A DNA stretch of 32,612 nucleotides, taken from positions 1-32,612 of the forward strand of contig NZ_JANXRJ010000181.1 of NCBI RefSeq assembly GCF_025353065.1. The letters run 5' to 3'. This stretch comes from Lapillicoccus sp. (GTDB taxonomy: Bacteria > Actinomycetota > Actinomycetes > Actinomycetales > Dermatophilaceae). Below are positions 16,547 to 24,406 of the stretch, in pieces. Position 1 is the stretch's first letter; every line of letters begins with the position of its first letter. Below the pieces are notes generated by a model. That model saw only the letters and a program-made list of their open reading frames with translations. It did no database searches and was not told where the DNA came from. The position numbers were made by a program, and so were the translations under genes.

Positions 16547-17218
16547 ATGACCCAGACACAGCACAACACCGACCACCAGCTCAAGGCCTCCATCACCCGC
16601 GCCCTCGAGTGGGCGCCCGACGTCAACTCGAACCACATCGGGGTGTCCGTCACGGACGGCGCCGTCATCGTCTCCGGTGAGGTCCTGACCTATCCCGAGA
16701 AGACCGCGGCGATCAAGGCCGCCCTGAGTGTCCACGGCGTCACCGGGATCGCGGACGAGCTCCTCGTCAAACACAACTGGGGTACGCGTGCTGACGTCGA
16801 CGTCGCCCGCGACACGACCGCGGCGCTGAAGGCGAGCTCCGTCGTGCCCGTCGGTGCGGTCAAGGCGACGGTGCAGGACCGCTGGATCACCCTCACCGGC
16901 GAGGTCCACTGGAACTACCAGCGTGAAGCGGCCGCCCATGTCGTGGGCGAGATCTCGGGCGTCTCCGGGGTCCACAACCACATCTCGATCAAGCCCAACC
17001 TGACCTTCGTCGCCGTCGACGCCAAGGCGAGCGTCAAGTCTGCTCTCGTCCGGAGCGCCCTGACGGACGCTCGGAACATCGACGTCACCAGCAGCGGCAC
17101 CGCATTGACGCTCTCGGGAACCGTCCACTCCTGGAACGAGTTCCGTGAGGCCGGCGATGCGGCGTGGGCCACTCCTGGAGTCACGCTGGTCACGAACGAC
17201 CTCATCGTCGTCTCCTAG
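16547..17218 (+). CDS. Triple BON-domain protein
   Basis: A 223-aa protein consisting of three BON (osmY/nodulation) domains at about residues 8-75, 84-150 and 155-222. Each contains the pattern of an initial helix (LKASITRALEW; TTAALKASSVV; VKSALVRSAL), a glycine-containing strand pair (VTDGAVIVSGEV; VQDRWITLTGEV; SSGTALTLSGTV) and a final V-x-N/D-x-L/I strand. BON domains bind phospholipid or other envelope ligands in characterised proteins. There is no signal peptide, so this copy appears cytoplasmic. The start is ATG 16547; only a poor ribosome binding site is seen, in keeping with a leaderless transcript. It is followed after 23 nt by the WS/DGAT gene, probably in one operon. Confidence 0.85.
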   Translation: MTQTQHNTDHQLKASITRALEWAPDVNSNHIGVSVTDGAVIVSGEVLTYPEKTAAIKAALSVHGVTGIADELLVKHNWGTRADVDVARDTTAALKASSVVPVGAVKATVQDRWITLTGEVHWNYQREAAAHVVGEISGVSGVHNHISIKPNLTFVAVDAKASVKSALVRSALTDARNIDVTSSGTALTLSGTVHSWNEFREAGDAAWATPGVTLVTNDLIVVS

Positions 17219-17241
17219 CCACCGCCTCGGCCGGCTTCACG

Positions 17242-18615
17242 ATGATCGACCGGGTCTCCGGCGACGACCTCATGTCGCTCGCGTCGGAGCGAGGTGCCCT
17301 GCCGATGCAGGTCGGCGCGATCATGATGCTCGACAGCTCGGCCGGACTCGGACCGGCAGGGGTCGTGGCGACGATCGTGGCGCGGAGCCGTCGAGTTCCG
17401 CGTCTCGGTCAGCGACTGGTGTCGGTGCCCTGGGGGTGCGGTCGTCCGCTGTGGTGCGACGACCTCCACGACGACGGGTCGGGGCAGGTCGAGTCGATCC
17501 GCTGCCCTGAACCTCGTGGGGAGCAAGGCCTGCTCGCCCTCGCCGCGGAGCTGGTATGCCGCCCCCTCCCCCGCGACGGCCCGCTCTGGAGAGCAGTGGT
17601 CGTCACCGATGTCGGACCCGACCGGGCCGCCGTCGTCCTCGTCCACCACCACGTCCTCGCGGACGGGGTCGCGAGTCTGGCGATCCTGTCGGCCCTGGCG
17701 GACCGGACCGCTATGGAGAGCGGGGAGAGGCCAGCCCGGCATACTTCCTGCGTCCTTCCCTCGCGGGCCCGGCTCGCCCGGGACGCTGCCCTGGGTCGAC
17801 TCGTGTCACTGTCGGGCCTGCCGGCGTCCCTTCGCCGTCTGTCGAGCGCCCTGCGGCTCCTTCGTCCCCTCGCGATCACCCACGCGAGCCGGTCGTCCCT
17901 GAACCAGCCGACCGGTCGGCGCCGGAGGTTCGCGGTCGTCGAGACGGACCTCGGGGCGGTCGCGCTCACGGCCCACGAGCAGGGCACGACCATCAACGAC
18001 GTCCTGCTGCTGGCCGTCGCCGGTGCCCTCCACGACCTGCTCGCGACCCGCGGAGAGGACCTGGACGAGGTCGCCGTCTCGATGCCTGTGTCGGACCGGC
18101 GTCTCGCCAGCACGACGGAGCTCGGCAACCACAGCGGTGTCGTCGCGATCGCCGTCAGGACCGTGGGCGACCCCCGCGCCCTCCTCCAGGACGTGCACAC
18201 GGCCACCCGCGCGGCAAAGCTCTCACCCCCCGGCGTCTCGACCGCGCTCCTCGCCCCGCTGTTCAGGGTCCTGGCGTCCGTCGGACTCATGCGGTGGTTC
18301 ACGATGCGTCAGCACCTCGTCCACACCTTCGTCAGCAACCTCCGTGGCCCCGACTCGCCCCTCGCTCTCGCGGGATGCCCCATCACCGCGATCGTCCCCC
18401 TGAGTCTGACCTCGGGCAACGTGACCGTCTCGTTCACGGCGCTCTCGTATGCCGGTCGCCTCACCGTCTCGCTGTGCGCCGACCCCGACACGTGCCCGGA
18501 CCTGGCGGTGCTGACCGACCTGCTCGGTCGGCGGCTCACCGCAAGGGCGGACCCATCTCGCGCCGGTCACCCGGTGGCCGGATGCTCTTGCCGGCCATCC
18601 ACGCCTCGAAGCTGA
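17242..18615 (+). CDS. Wax ester synthase / acyl-CoA:diacylglycerol acyltransferase (WS/DGAT) family protein
   Basis: A 457-aa member of the bacterial WS/DGAT family that makes triacylglycerol or wax esters from acyl-CoA. The catalytic motif HHxxxDG is present as HHVLADG (about residues 140-146). Other family landmarks are the C-terminal NLRGPDSPLALAGCPI and LSYAGRLTVSLCADPDTCPD. The start ATG 17242 (MIDRVSGDDLM) matches the normal N-terminus; no clear ribosome binding site precedes it, so coupling to the BON gene is likely. The last 20 or so residues (after LLGRRL) are unlike the family and overlap, in antisense, the small gene at 18536-18796. This suggests loss of an earlier stop. In M. tuberculosis the DosR-controlled Tgs1 is a member of this family. 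Confidence 0.85.
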   Translation: MIDRVSGDDLMSLASERGALPMQVGAIMMLDSSAGLGPAGVVATIVARSRRVPRLGQRLVSVPWGCGRPLWCDDLHDDGSGQVESIRCPEPRGEQGLLALAAELVCRPLPRDGPLWRAVVVTDVGPDRAAVVLVHHHVLADGVASLAILSALADRTAMESGERPARHTSCVLPSRARLARDAALGRLVSLSGLPASLRRLSSALRLLRPLAITHASRSSLNQPTGRRRRFAVVETDLGAVALTAHEQGTTINDVLLLAVAGALHDLLATRGEDLDEVAVSMPVSDRRLASTTELGNHSGVVAIAVRTVGDPRALLQDVHTATRAAKLSPPGVSTALLAPLFRVLASVGLMRWFTMRQHLVHTFVSNLRGPDSPLALAGCPITAIVPLSLTSGNVTVSFTALSYAGRLTVSLCADPDTCPDLAVLTDLLGRRLTARADPSRAGHPVAGCSCRPSTPRS

Positions 18616-18796
18616 GCTGGCCGACGGCCGCGCGGGCCTCCGCCGGCTTCTCGGTGTCGGCGGAGGGAGCCTCGGGGCCATCGGTCGGGTTCTGCGCGAT
18701 CTTCGCGAACGCCTCGCGGAACCGCGCGTGGCAGCGAGCCTCGACGCCGGTCTGGGACGAGTCACGAGGGGAGGGGCGGGAGGACAGAGAATTCAT
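18536..18796 (-). CDS. Small conserved-looking hypothetical protein
   Basis: An 86-aa protein of unknown function. I consider it real because third codon positions are almost all G or C throughout and because ATG 18796 has GAGGAT 6 nt upstream. The central part (CHARFREAFAKIAQN) and the end (GQLSFEAWMAGKSIRPPGDRRE) look like short helices separated by a Pro/Glu-rich linker. It has no signal peptide or membrane helix. Its 3' end overlaps the 3' end of the WS/DGAT gene by 80 nt on the opposite strand. A half-site resembling the DosR box (TTGGGGAC, 18852-18859) lies upstream, but it lacks a second arm and a matching -10, so I do not count it. Confidence 0.65.
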   Translation of the reverse strand: MNSLSSRPSPRDSSQTGVEARCHARFREAFAKIAQNPTDGPEAPSADTEKPAEARAAVGQLSFEAWMAGKSIRPPGDRREMGPPLR

Positions 18797-18967
18797 GGTG
18801 ATCCTCACGGACAGATGATCACCGGCGCGTCCGAGGCGGAGCGAGTGCTCCTTGGGGACCGGCGGCGGACAGCCGACCCTGTTTCGGACATGCTGAGGTT
18901 CCCAGCAGTTTGAGGGTACACCTTCTGGGCTTTTCGTCCCGGTCGAGCGATCGCCGGGACGGGCTGG

Positions 18968-19396
18968 TCAGGGCTGGTTGGGTCGCATCACCAGGACCGG
19001 GCAGGCGGCGTGGGCGATGACGCGTTCACTCACTGATCCCAGCAGCAGCTCGACGAACCCGCCGTGGCCCCGGTTCCCGACGACGAGCAGGTTGGCGCCC
19101 GAGGACGCGTCGAGGAGCACCTGCGCGGCGTTGCCCTGCACGATGCTCACGGAGACCTTGTCGGTGTCACCCGCTGCCGCGTCGAGCGCCTCGTCCATCG
19201 TGCTGCGGGCCAGGGCAGCCCAGTCGAGGTCGTCGCTCATGGGATACGCGCCATAGGCGGCCGGGTAGTCCCAGGCGATCACCGCCCGGACCTCGGCTCC
19301 GGTGAGGACGCCCTGGGCCAGGGCCCACGACAGGGCCCGGACCGAGCTGGGCGAGCCATCCACCCCGACGACGATGTGTCCGTTCATCCTGGTCAC
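18968..19396 (-). CDS. Universal stress protein, single domain
   Basis: A 142-aa UspA-family protein, cytosolic and probably ATP-binding. The first strand HIVVGVDGSPSSVRALSWA (residues 7-25) and the C-terminal loop GNRGHGGFVELLLGS give the complete G-x2-G-x9-G-S nucleotide-binding motif, followed by the usual VSERVIAHAACPVLV. The GTG start at 19396 overlaps the stop of the upstream USP-like gene (GTGA); the ATG at 19387 is an alternative. It is co-transcribed with that gene from the DosR-like promoter at 19882-19924. Confidence 0.9.
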   Translation of the reverse strand: MTRMNGHIVVGVDGSPSSVRALSWALAQGVLTGAEVRAVIAWDYPAAYGAYPMSDDLDWAALARSTMDEALDAAAGDTDKVSVSIVQGNAAQVLLDASSGANLLVVGNRGHGGFVELLLGSVSERVIAHAACPVLVMRPNQP

Positions 19397-19875
19397 GCCT
19401 TCCTGGCCGTTGCGCGGGTGGTGGGGCTGGGTGCCGACCCGGCGGCGCGAGGGGGACCGGTGCGATCAGGATCGGTCACGACGCGGACGGGGCAGGCGCA
19501 GTGCTCGGTGCAGTAGTCGGCGACGTGGTTCGTGACGTCGAGGTCGTCGGCGCCGACCACCAGGACGCCGGCGTCCTCGCAGCTGTCGACGAGTGCCTCT
19601 GCCGCGTCGCCCGACACGGTCTCGAACGTGCAGGCCACCGCGACGGCGCCGGCTCCGTTGGCTCGCAGGACAGTTCGGAACATGGTGGCGGCGGCGACGG
19701 CATGGTCGGCCGAGCTCAACCCGTCGGGCACGACGTGGAGGAACGTGATCTTGGCGTGGCGTGCGGTGGCCTCCTCGACCGCCGCCCTCGCCACGGCGGC
19801 GGCCAACCCGTTGTCCACGAGCCCGGCCACCACGTGGCCGGAGAGACGCGACAGGGGAGCGGTGGTTGACGGCAT
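19393..19875 (-). CDS. Degenerate USP-like protein 1, with YCxxHxxC motif
   Basis: A 160-aa protein with the USP fold outline (GHVVAGLVDNGLAAAVARAA at the N-terminus, ITFLHVVPDG after the second strand, VLVVGADD near the end). It lacks the ATP loop: where canonical USPs have G-x2-G-x9-G-S it has GADDLDVTNHVADYCTEHCACP. A close paralogue is the gene at 27419-27874, and both share Y-C-x2-H-x2-C at the same place. The C-terminal 25 residues are Pro/Arg/Thr-rich. The start is ATG 19875; no good ribosome binding site is present, but the DosR-like box is 35 nt upstream, suggesting a leaderless mRNA. It is first in an operon with a canonical USP. Confidence 0.8.
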   Translation of the reverse strand: MPSTTAPLSRLSGHVVAGLVDNGLAAAVARAAVEEATARHAKITFLHVVPDGLSSADHAVAAATMFRTVLRANGAGAVAVACTFETVSGDAAEALVDSCEDAGVLVVGADDLDVTNHVADYCTEHCACPVRVVTDPDRTGPPRAAGSAPSPTTRATARKA

Positions 19876-19881
19876 GTCTCG

Positions 19882-19924
19882 AGCATCGTGGGCGGGGCGT
19901 GCCCTCACCAGAGCCCAAGGTCCC
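19882..19924 (-). promoter_or_regulatory. DosR-like box and -10 element of the USP-like1/USP operon
   Basis: On the minus strand the box is GGGACCTTGGGCTC (19924-19911), identical to that of narK. After 23 nt comes GATGCT (19887-19882). The ATG at 19875 follows 6 nt later, so the transcript is predicted to start at or next to the start codon. Confidence 0.65.
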
Positions 19925-19948
19925 GTGCTGCTCGCCGGGAGGACTGGC

Positions 19949-21508
19949 TCAGCCGCGGGACAGGCGCGGCAGGGCGCCCCGGTAGAGGTCGGGCAGCACC
20001 GCGTCGTAGGCCGCCTCGGCCCGGAGCGCGGCAGCGGTCTCGAGCGCTTGGAGGCGCTCGTAGGTCGAGGTGTCCTCCCCAGCCTCCTTGGCCTGAGCAG
20101 CCACGTGTGCGAGGCGTTCTCGTGCCACGACGGCGTCCTGGTGGATCCCCAGGGTCTCCTGGACGCGCTTGGCACGCCGGACGACCCTCTTCGCCCGCTT
20201 TCCGTAGACCGGGACCGCCGTCTCGGCGAGGTAGCGCAACCGCTTCGCCTTCTTGCGGGTCTCGTGCAGGGCCGTGTCCCTCACTGCCCGGTCCGTCGCG
20301 TGCGCGACCTGGGCGGCCGCTCGGGTGAACCGGTCGGCGTCCCGGCGCAGGAGCTCGGGGACGGTCTCGGTCGCCCGGTGGGCACCGGACGGGCCGATGG
20401 GCAGGTCGTGGGCACAGGCCTCGAGGTCGTCGAGCAGCCGGTAGTACCGCGGAGACGTCAAGGCCTCGAGCGCTTCCCGTCTCCCCGCGGCATACTCCTG
20501 CTCGAAGCTCCGGTCGATCCGGTCGGCGACGGGTCCGACGACCTCGTCCGGTGGCAGCGTGGCCAGCTCGGCGCGGAGACGTGCGTGGAGGACCTCGGCG
20601 TCTCGTGCCGCACCCAGCGTGAGTCCGAGCCACCGCAGATCCTCGCGGTAGCGCTCCGTCGTCCCGTCGAGGAGCGCGGGCGCGAAGGTCGCCAGAGCCG
20701 ACCGGAGACGTCGGGTCGCGATCCGCATCTGGTGGACCGCCGTCGGCTCCCCGGCGCGGAACGCCCGATCCTGCACCTCGAGCGCCAGCAGCTGGCGGAC
20801 GAGACGCCGACGCAGCAAGGCCGCGGTCGACATGGTCTTCGGGTCGTGCGCGACGTGCGCCTCGGGTTCAGGCAATCGGTCGGCCAGGGCGTGGGCGAGC
20901 TTGGACGGCGAGACGCCGGGGTGCGCGCCGGCGGCGAGCAGGACCCGAGCGGCAGCGGCGAGCAGGGACCGGTCGCCGCCGACCAACTCGATCTCCCACT
21001 CGCGCCATCGCATCGTGGACTCGTGGACCGGGTCCCCGCGTCCAGCGGTTGTTGGATCGGGCGCGTAGGTCTCGGCCTCGACCTCGTCGTCGCACAGGAG
21101 CGCGAGGACGTCGCCGGCCCGGTCGAGCAGGGGGGTCTCGGTGCGGCGCGTGTGCAGGCGGGCCACGAGATCGAGCGGCCGGTCACGGACGACTCCCCTG
21201 ATGAGGTCGCTGAGACCCTCGGGCACCGACTCCGAAACCCCCAGGGGACAACGGTGCTCGGTCCGCTCGTCGCGCCCGCTCTCGACCTTGAGGTGCCACC
21301 CGGCATCGGCCCCACCCTCGCGACGGCGCAGGGTGATGTGGCGTCGGGCCAGGTCGAGGCCGGCAGTGTCCAGGTATGCCGCGGTGAGGCGAAAGGTCGT
21401 CGGAGCGCCGAGGCCGGCGATCCCGTGGACCCCGCGGAGGTCAGGGACGGCCGTGGCCTGCGCCACGTCGAACTTTCGTTCGATCTCGGCATGCTGGGTC
21501 GTCGGCAT
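19949..21508 (-). CDS. CYTH and CHAD domain-containing protein
   Basis: A 519-aa two-domain protein. The N-terminal CYTH domain (about residues 1-210) begins with the diagnostic EIERKF (residues 7-12) and has the basic strand pattern RHITLRRREGG and WHLKVESGR, features of triphosphate-tunnel enzymes that bind polyphosphate or nucleotide triphosphates. The C-terminal CHAD domain (about 225-510) is helical and rich in conserved His and Arg (AVHQMRIATRRLRSAL; LHETRKKAKRLRYLAE), known to bind inorganic polyphosphate. The likely role is polyphosphate binding or processing. The start is ATG 21508; GGAGG abuts it with no spacing, in keeping with a leaderless mRNA from the DosR-like promoter 35 nt upstream. 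The upstream in-frame TTG at 21550 falls in the box itself and is unlikely. Confidence 0.88.
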   Translation of the reverse strand: MPTTQHAEIERKFDVAQATAVPDLRGVHGIAGLGAPTTFRLTAAYLDTAGLDLARRHITLRRREGGADAGWHLKVESGRDERTEHRCPLGVSESVPEGLSDLIRGVVRDRPLDLVARLHTRRTETPLLDRAGDVLALLCDDEVEAETYAPDPTTAGRGDPVHESTMRWREWEIELVGGDRSLLAAAARVLLAAGAHPGVSPSKLAHALADRLPEPEAHVAHDPKTMSTAALLRRRLVRQLLALEVQDRAFRAGEPTAVHQMRIATRRLRSALATFAPALLDGTTERYREDLRWLGLTLGAARDAEVLHARLRAELATLPPDEVVGPVADRIDRSFEQEYAAGRREALEALTSPRYYRLLDDLEACAHDLPIGPSGAHRATETVPELLRRDADRFTRAAAQVAHATDRAVRDTALHETRKKAKRLRYLAETAVPVYGKRAKRVVRRAKRVQETLGIHQDAVVARERLAHVAAQAKEAGEDTSTYERLQALETAAALRAEAAYDAVLPDLYRGALPRLSRG

Positions 21509-21513
21509 CCTCC

Positions 21514-21557
21514 ATCGTGCGCTACGACCGACCCTTCGAGTCAGGTCCAAAGGTCCC
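21514..21557 (-). promoter_or_regulatory. DosR-like box and -10 element of the CYTH-CHAD gene
   Basis: On the minus strand the box is GGGACCTTTGGACC (21557-21544), then 24 nt, then CACGAT (21519-21514), with the ATG 5 nt later at 21508. No matching -10 is found on the plus side, so the gene at 21632 is probably not driven by this box. Confidence 0.6.
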
Positions 21558-21631
21558 GACGTCGATGGCGATCACGGCCGCTCTCGACCCCCGCCTTGTC
21601 CTCCGGCCGGAGACGGAGGAAGGTGAGAGTC

Positions 21632-21946
21632 ATGGTCCGTGACGCTGGGCATGACGAAGCGCAGGATCGTCGCGAGCAGACGGTCAGCGACCACGAGGCC
21701 ACGTCCCTCCTGGGGGTGCAGCAGCGGCTGCTCGCGAGGTTCCCCGGTCTGGGGCCGGCGGTGGTGCACCGGGTGGTCCAGGCGGCATACGTGTCGATGA
21801 CCGGGCCCATCCGCGACTTCGTCCCGCTCCTGGTGGAACACAGCGCCCGCGACACCCTGACGGACCTCACCCTCACGGAGCACGAGCACGAGCACGAGCA
21901 CGGGCACGGGCACGGGCACGGGCACCTCAAGCCGGCCGTCGCCTGA
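21632..21946 (+). CDS. Three-helix-bundle dimerization domain protein with His-rich tail
   Basis: A 104-aa protein. The middle (about residues 26-75: LLGVQQRLLARFPGLGPAVV ... FVPLLVEHSARDTL) matches the small actinobacterial three-helix-bundle dimerization domain, whose members share V-x-x-V-x-x-x-Y ... R-D-F-V-P-x-L-V-E-x-x-A-R. The tail is unusual: four EH followed by four GH dipeptides, a plausible divalent-metal binding segment. The ATG at 21632 has GGAGGAAGG about 9 nt upstream. The gene is flanked by minus-strand genes on both sides and is a single-gene unit. The function is not established. Confidence 0.75.
   Translation: MVRDAGHDEAQDRREQTVSDHEATSLLGVQQRLLARFPGLGPAVVHRVVQAAYVSMTGPIRDFVPLLVEHSARDTLTDLTLTEHEHEHEHGHGHGHGHLKPAVA
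21879..21926 (+). repeat. (GAGCAC)4(GGGCAC)4 microsatellite coding a His tail
   Basis: Eight hexanucleotide units encode alternating Glu-His then Gly-His. The two halves differ by a single A-to-G change per unit, suggesting separate expansions of two variant units. Copy-number change keeps the frame and alters only the number of histidines. Confidence 0.85.
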
Positions 21947-21960
21947 GCGAAGGTCCCCGG

Positions 21961-22006
21961 CTCAGCCCAGGTCGGTGAGGCGGCTCAGCCCATGTCGGTG
22001 AGGTCG
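21961..22006. repeat. 23-nt tandem duplication at the 3' end of the SPFH gene
   Basis: CTCAGCCCAGGTCGGTGAGG (21961-) and CTCAGCCCATGTCGGTGAGG (21984-) are consecutive copies of a 23-nt unit with a G/T difference. On the minus strand each encodes LTD(M/L)G followed by TGA. The reading frame ends in the first copy encountered; the second copy is a leftover duplicated gene end. Confidence 0.75.
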
Positions 22007-22896
22007 GCCGGGGGTGACTGGTGGCCGTTGGTGCCGACGGTCACCAGCGCGGACGCGGCTGACGCAGCGGTCGGTGCGGCGGCGGGAGTGGCGGTGGGAG
22101 GAGCCACGGGGGTGGCGATGGGAGCGCGTGCTGCCGCCGTCTCCCGGGCCAGGAACGCGCCCAGCTCGGCGATGGTGGACATCAACGGAGCGGGGAAGAC
22201 GACGGTGGTGTTCTTGTCCACCCCGATCTCGACCAGGCTCTGGAGGTTGCGCAGCTGCAGCGCGAGGGGGTGGGCCATCATCGTGTCGGAGGCCTCTCCG
22301 AGCGCGGCCGCGGCGAGCGACTCACCCTCGGCGTTGATGATCTTGGCGCGCTTCTCCCGCTCGGCCTCGGCCTGTCGAGCCAGGGCTCGCTTCATGCTGT
22401 CGGGGAGCTGGATGTCCTTCAGCTCCACCAGGGTGACCTCGACCCCCCAGTCGACGGTCGTGACGTCGAGGATCTTGCGGATGTCGAGGTTGATCTTGTC
22501 GGTCTCCGACAGGGTCTGGTCGAGGGTGTGCTGCCCGACCACCTTGCGCAGGGTGGTCTGAGCGATCTGGTCGATCGCGCTGCGGACGTTCTCGATCGCG
22601 ACGACCGACTTCTCGGCGTCGACCACCTTGTAGTATGCGACCGCGGACACGTCCACGCTGACGTTGTCGCGGGTGATGATGCCCTGCGACTGGATCGGCA
22701 TGGTGACGATGCGCAGGGACACCCGGTGCAGCACGTCGATGAAGGGGATGATCAGCCGCAGCCCCGGACCCCGGTCCCCGACGACTCGGCCGAGCCGGAA
22801 GAGCACCCCCTCCTCGTACTGCTGGACGATGCGGACCGCCATCCCCAGGACGATGAGCACGAGGAGGAGCACGACGCCGAGGATGAGCGGGGTCAT
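21985..22896 (-). CDS. SPFH/stomatin-like membrane protein (slipin type)
   Basis: A 303-aa prohibitin/stomatin-family protein. Residues 4-22 form one hydrophobic N-terminal helix ([15 protein letters not shown]). The SPFH domain follows ([31 protein letters not shown], with [15 protein letters not shown] and [20 protein letters not shown]), all strong slipin landmarks. A coiled-coil of about 50 residues ([20 protein letters not shown]) gives oligomerisation, and an Ala/Pro/Thr-rich tail follows. Such proteins organise membrane microdomains. The ATG at 22896 overlaps the stop of the upstream USP by 4 nt (ATGA), so the two are translationally coupled. This pairing of USP and stomatin, driven by a DosR-like promoter, implies a shared stress response at the membrane (inference). 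Confidence 0.9.
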   Translation of the reverse strand: MTPLILGVVLLLVLIVLGMAVRIVQQYEEGVLFRLGRVVGDRGPGLRLIIPFIDVLHRVSLRIVTMPIQSQGIITRDNVSVDVSAVAYYKVVDAEKSVVAIENVRSAIDQIAQTTLRKVVGQHTLDQTLSETDKINLDIRKILDVTTVDWGVEVTLVELKDIQLPDSMKRALARQAEAEREKRAKIINAEGESLAAAALGEASDTMMAHPLALQLRNLQSLVEIGVDKNTTVVFPAPLMSTIAELGAFLARETAAARAPIATPVAPPTATPAAAPTAASAASALVTVGTNGHQSPPADLTDMG

Positions 22897-23387
22897 GAGG
22901 TCACGTCCGTTCGAGAAGGGGGTGGGGTCGTGCCGTGGATGACGAGGACCGGGCAGGTGGCGTGCTCCGTGCAGGCGGCGCTGACCGATCCGAGCAGGAG
23001 GCTGGCAAACCCGCCGTGCCCGCGGCTCCCGACGACGAGCATCCGGGCGTCGGCACTGAGCTCGAGCAGGACCTGCGCGGTGTTGCCCTGCTCGACGCGG
23101 GCGTCGAGGCCGGGTGGTCGCTGATCGCCGAACACGTCGGCGAGCGTGGAGTCGAGGACGTCGCGCGTGATCTGCGCAGGGTTCCAGTCGGGGGGGAGGG
23201 CGCCCCAGCCCGCGCCCATCAGCCCGAACGACGTGGTGGCCTGCCAGACGGCGACCACCTGCAACGTGCTGCCCGTGGCGGACGCGAGGAACTGCGCCCA
23301 GCGCAACGCGACGCGGCTCGGCTCCGACCCGTCGACACCGACGACGACGCGGCCCGCCGCGGTGGGGGAAGTGGAAGTGGTGGACAT
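22893..23387 (-). CDS. Universal stress protein, single domain
   Basis: A 164-aa UspA-family protein. The N-terminal strand [20 protein letters not shown] lies at residues 14-33, after a Ser/Thr-rich leader. The complete ATP loop [17 protein letters not shown] is followed by [15 protein letters not shown]. The start is ATG 23387, 36 nt downstream of a DosR-like box; the region just before the ATG has no convincing ribosome binding site, again suggesting a leaderless message. It is the first gene of a two-gene operon with the SPFH protein. Confidence 0.88.
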   Translation of the reverse strand: MSTTSTSPTAAGRVVVGVDGSEPSRVALRWAQFLASATGSTLQVVAVWQATTSFGLMGAGWGALPPDWNPAQITRDVLDSTLADVFGDQRPPGLDARVEQGNTAQVLLELSADARMLVVGSRGHGGFASLLLGSVSAACTEHATCPVLVIHGTTPPPSRTDVTS

Positions 23388-23394
23388 GGATCCC

Positions 23395-23437
23395 ACGGTA
23401 GGTCGGTCGTCGCAGCGCGGGCCGGGACGAAGGTCAC
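23395..23437 (-). promoter_or_regulatory. DosR-like box and -10 element of the USP-SPFH operon
   Basis: On the minus strand the box is GTGACCTTCGTCCC (23437-23424), with one change in the usual GGGAC half. After 23 nt comes TACCGT (23400-23395), the best match to TANNNT in the set, 7 nt before the ATG at 23387. Confidence 0.6.
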
Positions 23438-23485
23438 GCGGTCGGGGCGACGCCTCCGCGGGCACTCGTGGCGCTCGACTCCGAG

Positions 23486-24244
23486 TCAGGTGGCGGGGGT
23501 GTCGCCGTGCCGGGCCCGGGCCCGACCCACGGCCTCGTCGACGAGCTGTTGCGCGACGTCCACCAGCTTGGTGTGCTCCCGCTGGCTGATCTCGCGCAGG
23601 CGCGCGAACGCCTCCTCGCTGGTCGCCCCGCTGCGCGCGCGGACGACGCCGATGGCCTGGTCGATCACCGGCCGGCTGACCAGGGCGGCCTGCAGCTGCG
23701 TCGTCAGGGCGAGCGCCTGCGCGAGGACACCGGCGTTGTGGACGGCGACCGCTGCCGGGGCGGCGAAGAGCTCGCCGATGGCGACCGCCCGGTCGTCGAA
23801 GACGTTCTTGCCGCGGGCGTAGACGTTGATCGCGCCGACGATGTGACCGGGCAGCAGCAGGGGCAGGGCCAGGGCGCTGTTGATCCCGAGCCGGCCCACC
23901 CGCGGACCGAAGCGGGGCCACAGCTTCTCCCCACCGAGCGACCCCGACCGCACCGTCCGGCGCTCGCGGGCGGCGGTGACGCAGGGCCCCTCGTTGAGGA
24001 CGACGTACTGGATCTCGTCGATCTCGGCGACGAACGGGTGGCTGGTCGCCAGGGCCTCGATGCGGTTGACGGGCCCCTCCATCCGGAGCAGCGTCACTCC
24101 CGCGCCGTCCGCCCCGGGGATCGCGTGGGCCGCGAAGGACGCCACCTGCCCGAGCAGCCCCTCCAGGCCGGTGGTCCCGCTGACCAGCCCGGCCAGGGCC
24201 ATCAGGCTGGATTGGAGGTCCTCGAAGTCAGAGCGGTCCGTCAC
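23486..24244 (-). CDS. GAF and ANTAR domain-containing regulator
   Basis: A 252-aa cytosolic regulatory protein. The GAF domain spans about residues 25-170 (GADGAGVTLLRMEG, IQYVVLNEGPCVTAARERRTVRSG, ALALPLLLPGHIVGAINVYARGKNVFD). The ANTAR RNA-binding domain spans about 180-240 (ALVSRPVIDQAIGVVRARSGATSEEAFARLREISQREHTKLVDVAQQLV), carrying the RPVIDQAIG and TSEEAF-x-x-LR signature. ANTAR proteins bind dual-hexaloop RNA hairpins to prevent transcription termination; the GAF domain supplies signal control. The start is GTG 24244 with GAGGAG 6 nt upstream. The only cysteine in the GAF domain (GPCVTA) is a common redox/ligand residue. It is divergent from the hpf gene; no DosR-type -10 points in this direction. 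Confidence 0.9.
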   Translation of the reverse strand: MTDRSDFEDLQSSLMALAGLVSGTTGLEGLLGQVASFAAHAIPGADGAGVTLLRMEGPVNRIEALATSHPFVAEIDEIQYVVLNEGPCVTAARERRTVRSGSLGGEKLWPRFGPRVGRLGINSALALPLLLPGHIVGAINVYARGKNVFDDRAVAIGELFAAPAAVAVHNAGVLAQALALTTQLQAALVSRPVIDQAIGVVRARSGATSEEAFARLREISQREHTKLVDVAQQLVDEAVGRARARHGDTPAT

Positions 24245-24363
24245 CTCAGCTCCTCGACCGGGACCCCGTCGGCGCGAGCATTCGGGTGCTCGCAGATCCG
24301 GTCCCAGGTCCGAGCGTATCGGGCCGCCCGACCGGAGCGGGTCCGAGCGGGGGTGGGGTCATC

Positions 24364-24406
24364 GGGACCTTCGCCCCTGACGACCGTCGTGCGGGGCGAG
24401 CAGACT
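24364..24406 (+). promoter_or_regulatory. DosR-like box and -10 element of the hpf-PRC operon
   Basis: The box GGGACCTTCGCCCC (24364-24377) is followed after 23 nt by CAGACT (24401-24406). The predicted start is near 24413, giving a leader of about 76 nt, longer than at the other sites. The rest of the 244-nt gap between the GAF-ANTAR and hpf genes holds nothing else I can support. Confidence 0.55.

Noticed and set aside
18852-18859. TTGGGGAC half-site upstream of the small gene at 18796
   Set aside because: The second arm is missing and no NANNNT hexamer lies 22-24 nt downstream, unlike the eight accepted sites.
19532-21946. Long plus-strand open frame ending in the His-rich tail
   Set aside because: Everything before 21632 lies antisense to the CYTH-CHAD and USP-like genes; only the last 104 residues, with their own ribosome binding site, are a gene.
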